From: Chloroflexota bacterium
GTDB taxonomy: Bacteria > Chloroflexota > Dehalococcoidia > GIF9 > AB-539-J10
Assembly: GCA_015222295.1 (NCBI GenBank)
Contig: JADFUZ010000072.1
Span: forward strand, 1-6,677
Direction of reading: 5' to 3'
DNA: 6,677 nt
Every line of letters begins with the position of its first letter. The stretch's first letter is position 1. Below the pieces are notes generated by a model. That model saw only the letters and a program-made list of their open reading frames with translations. It was not told the DNA's origin and searched no databases. Both the position numbers and the translations under genes were made by a program. This document shows positions 5,828 to 6,677 of the stretch, in pieces.

Positions 5828-6677
5828 ATGAAGGACAACATTCTGCTCTCGGTGAAAGATCTGCAGACCTGGTTCGAACTGAAGCGCTGGGGATTTCTCC
5901 ACGCAGGATTCGTCCGGGCTGTAGACGGCGTAAGCTTCGAGCTGGGAACAGGAGAGGCAGTCACCATAGTAGGCGAGAGTGGGTCCGGGAAGACCACGCT
6001 CTTGCGGACCATCTTGGGTTTGGCCCGCCCCACTGCAGGGGAGATTACTTTCAATGGCAGGAGGATCGAAGGGCAGCAAGCATCAGACCTCGCTTGGCTG
6101 CGGTCTCAGGTCGGATTTGTTCAGCAGGACCCTTATGGAGCGCTCGCACCATTTATGAGCGTCGGCCAAGTCCTGAGGGAGCCACTGATCGTCCACAAAA
6201 TGAGAACAGACGAGCAAGAACGGCGGATCAGTGAAGTGATGGGTGAAGTGCGACTGATCCCCGTTAAGGACTACCTTTCTAAGTATCCTCACATGCTCTC
6301 CGGTGGCCAGCAGCAGCGGCTGGTAATTGCCAGGGCGATGATTCTGCATCCCAGCATGATTGTCGCCGACGAACCGGTATCCATGCTCGACGCTTCGGTG
6401 CGGGTGGAAATCCTCGAGCTGATGCGGAGGATCCAGCAGGCCCATAATCTGAGCGTTGTCTATATCACCCACGACCTTTCCTCGGTACGCTACTTCTCAG
6501 AGCGTGTTTTCATCATGTATGCAGCCAAAATGGTCGAAAAGACAGATGTCAGAGAGGTGGTGGAAAACCCCCTCCACCCTTACACGCAAGCGTTGCTCAA
6601 AGCCATCCCTGATCCCGACCCTGAGAACGCCGGGCGATTCAAGGATATCCCACCCGGGGAACCCCCTAGCCTCATCA
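5828..6677 (+). CDS. DppF/OppF-type ABC transporter ATP-binding protein, 3' partial
   Basis: Second ATPase of the importer, cut by the right edge after 283 codons; about 40-60 residues should be missing. Motifs: Walker A GESGSGKTT (49-57), Q-loop glutamine 100 in VQQDPYGALAP, signature LSGGQQQR (157-164), Walker B MIVADEP (177-183), D-loop SMLD (185-188) and switch histidine 215 in ITHD. HPYTQALLKAIPDPDP marks the start of the oligopeptide-transporter C-terminal extension; its cysteines, if present, lie beyond the window. The N-terminal stretch LQTWFELKRWGFLHAGFVRAV replaces the simpler strand of DppD proteins and is usual in DppF/OppF types. It follows the DppD gene by 4 bp and completes the heterodimeric ATPase pair. 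All core catalytic residues are intact. ATG 5828 is preferred as start; in-frame ATG 5810 would overlap the upstream gene by 14 bp. Confidence 0.95.
   Translation, partial: MKDNILLSVKDLQTWFELKRWGFLHAGFVRAVDGVSFELGTGEAVTIVGESGSGKTTLLRTILGLARPTAGEITFNGRRIEGQQASDLAWLRSQVGFVQQDPYGALAPFMSVGQVLREPLIVHKMRTDEQERRISEVMGEVRLIPVKDYLSKYPHMLSGGQQQRLVIARAMILHPSMIVADEPVSMLDASVRVEILELMRRIQQAHNLSVVYITHDLSSVRYFSERVFIMYAAKMVEKTDVREVVENPLHPYTQALLKAIPDPDPENAGRFKDIPPGEPPSLI

Overview
The window holds most of one ABC importer locus of the peptide/opine/nickel (Dpp/Opp) superfamily, all on the + strand. In order it contains a family 5 extracytoplasmic solute-binding protein cut by the left edge (1-1889), a strong hairpin terminator (1917-1954), a roughly 0.48 kb non-coding stretch with a good promoter candidate and a hairpin-rich leader, a DppB-type permease (2366-3451), a DppC-type permease (3467-4804), a DppD/OppD-type ATPase (4801-5823) and a DppF/OppF-type ATPase cut by the right edge (5828-6677). 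No RNA gene, CRISPR array, insertion sequence or other mobile element was seen.

The parts form one machine. The binding protein captures solute outside the membrane, the two permeases form the channel, and the two ATPases power it from the cytoplasm. The permease and ATPase genes are packed head to tail (15 bp gap, 4 bp overlap, 4 bp gap) and should be one transcription unit. The binding-protein gene is set apart by the terminator and has its own upstream expression, not visible here. The substrate cannot be read from the sequence: oligopeptides are the default, but related systems also carry oligosaccharides.

The organism is a bacterium (Shine-Dalgarno sequences, sigma70-like promoter, moderately GC-rich coding sequence). 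The large extracytoplasmic insert in the DppC-type permease and the unusual binding protein recall Chloroflexota (Anaerolineae-like) or thermophile-type transporters. That assignment is from memory of family style and is only moderately secure.

The most unusual item is the binding protein. Its conserved segments do not occur in the canonical family 5 order. The segment normally at the C-terminus comes first, followed by the normally N-terminal lobe I and then the first half of lobe II, after which the gene stops at a hairpin terminator. This suggests a circularly permuted or partly duplicated binding protein. It is also extremely acidic (about 105 Asp+Glu against about 25 Lys+Arg in 627 residues), unlike its partner proteins. 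The second point of interest is the probable leader of roughly 230 nt before the permease operon, which carries three consecutive hairpins, one a near-perfect 24 bp palindrome and the last abutting the ribosome binding site.
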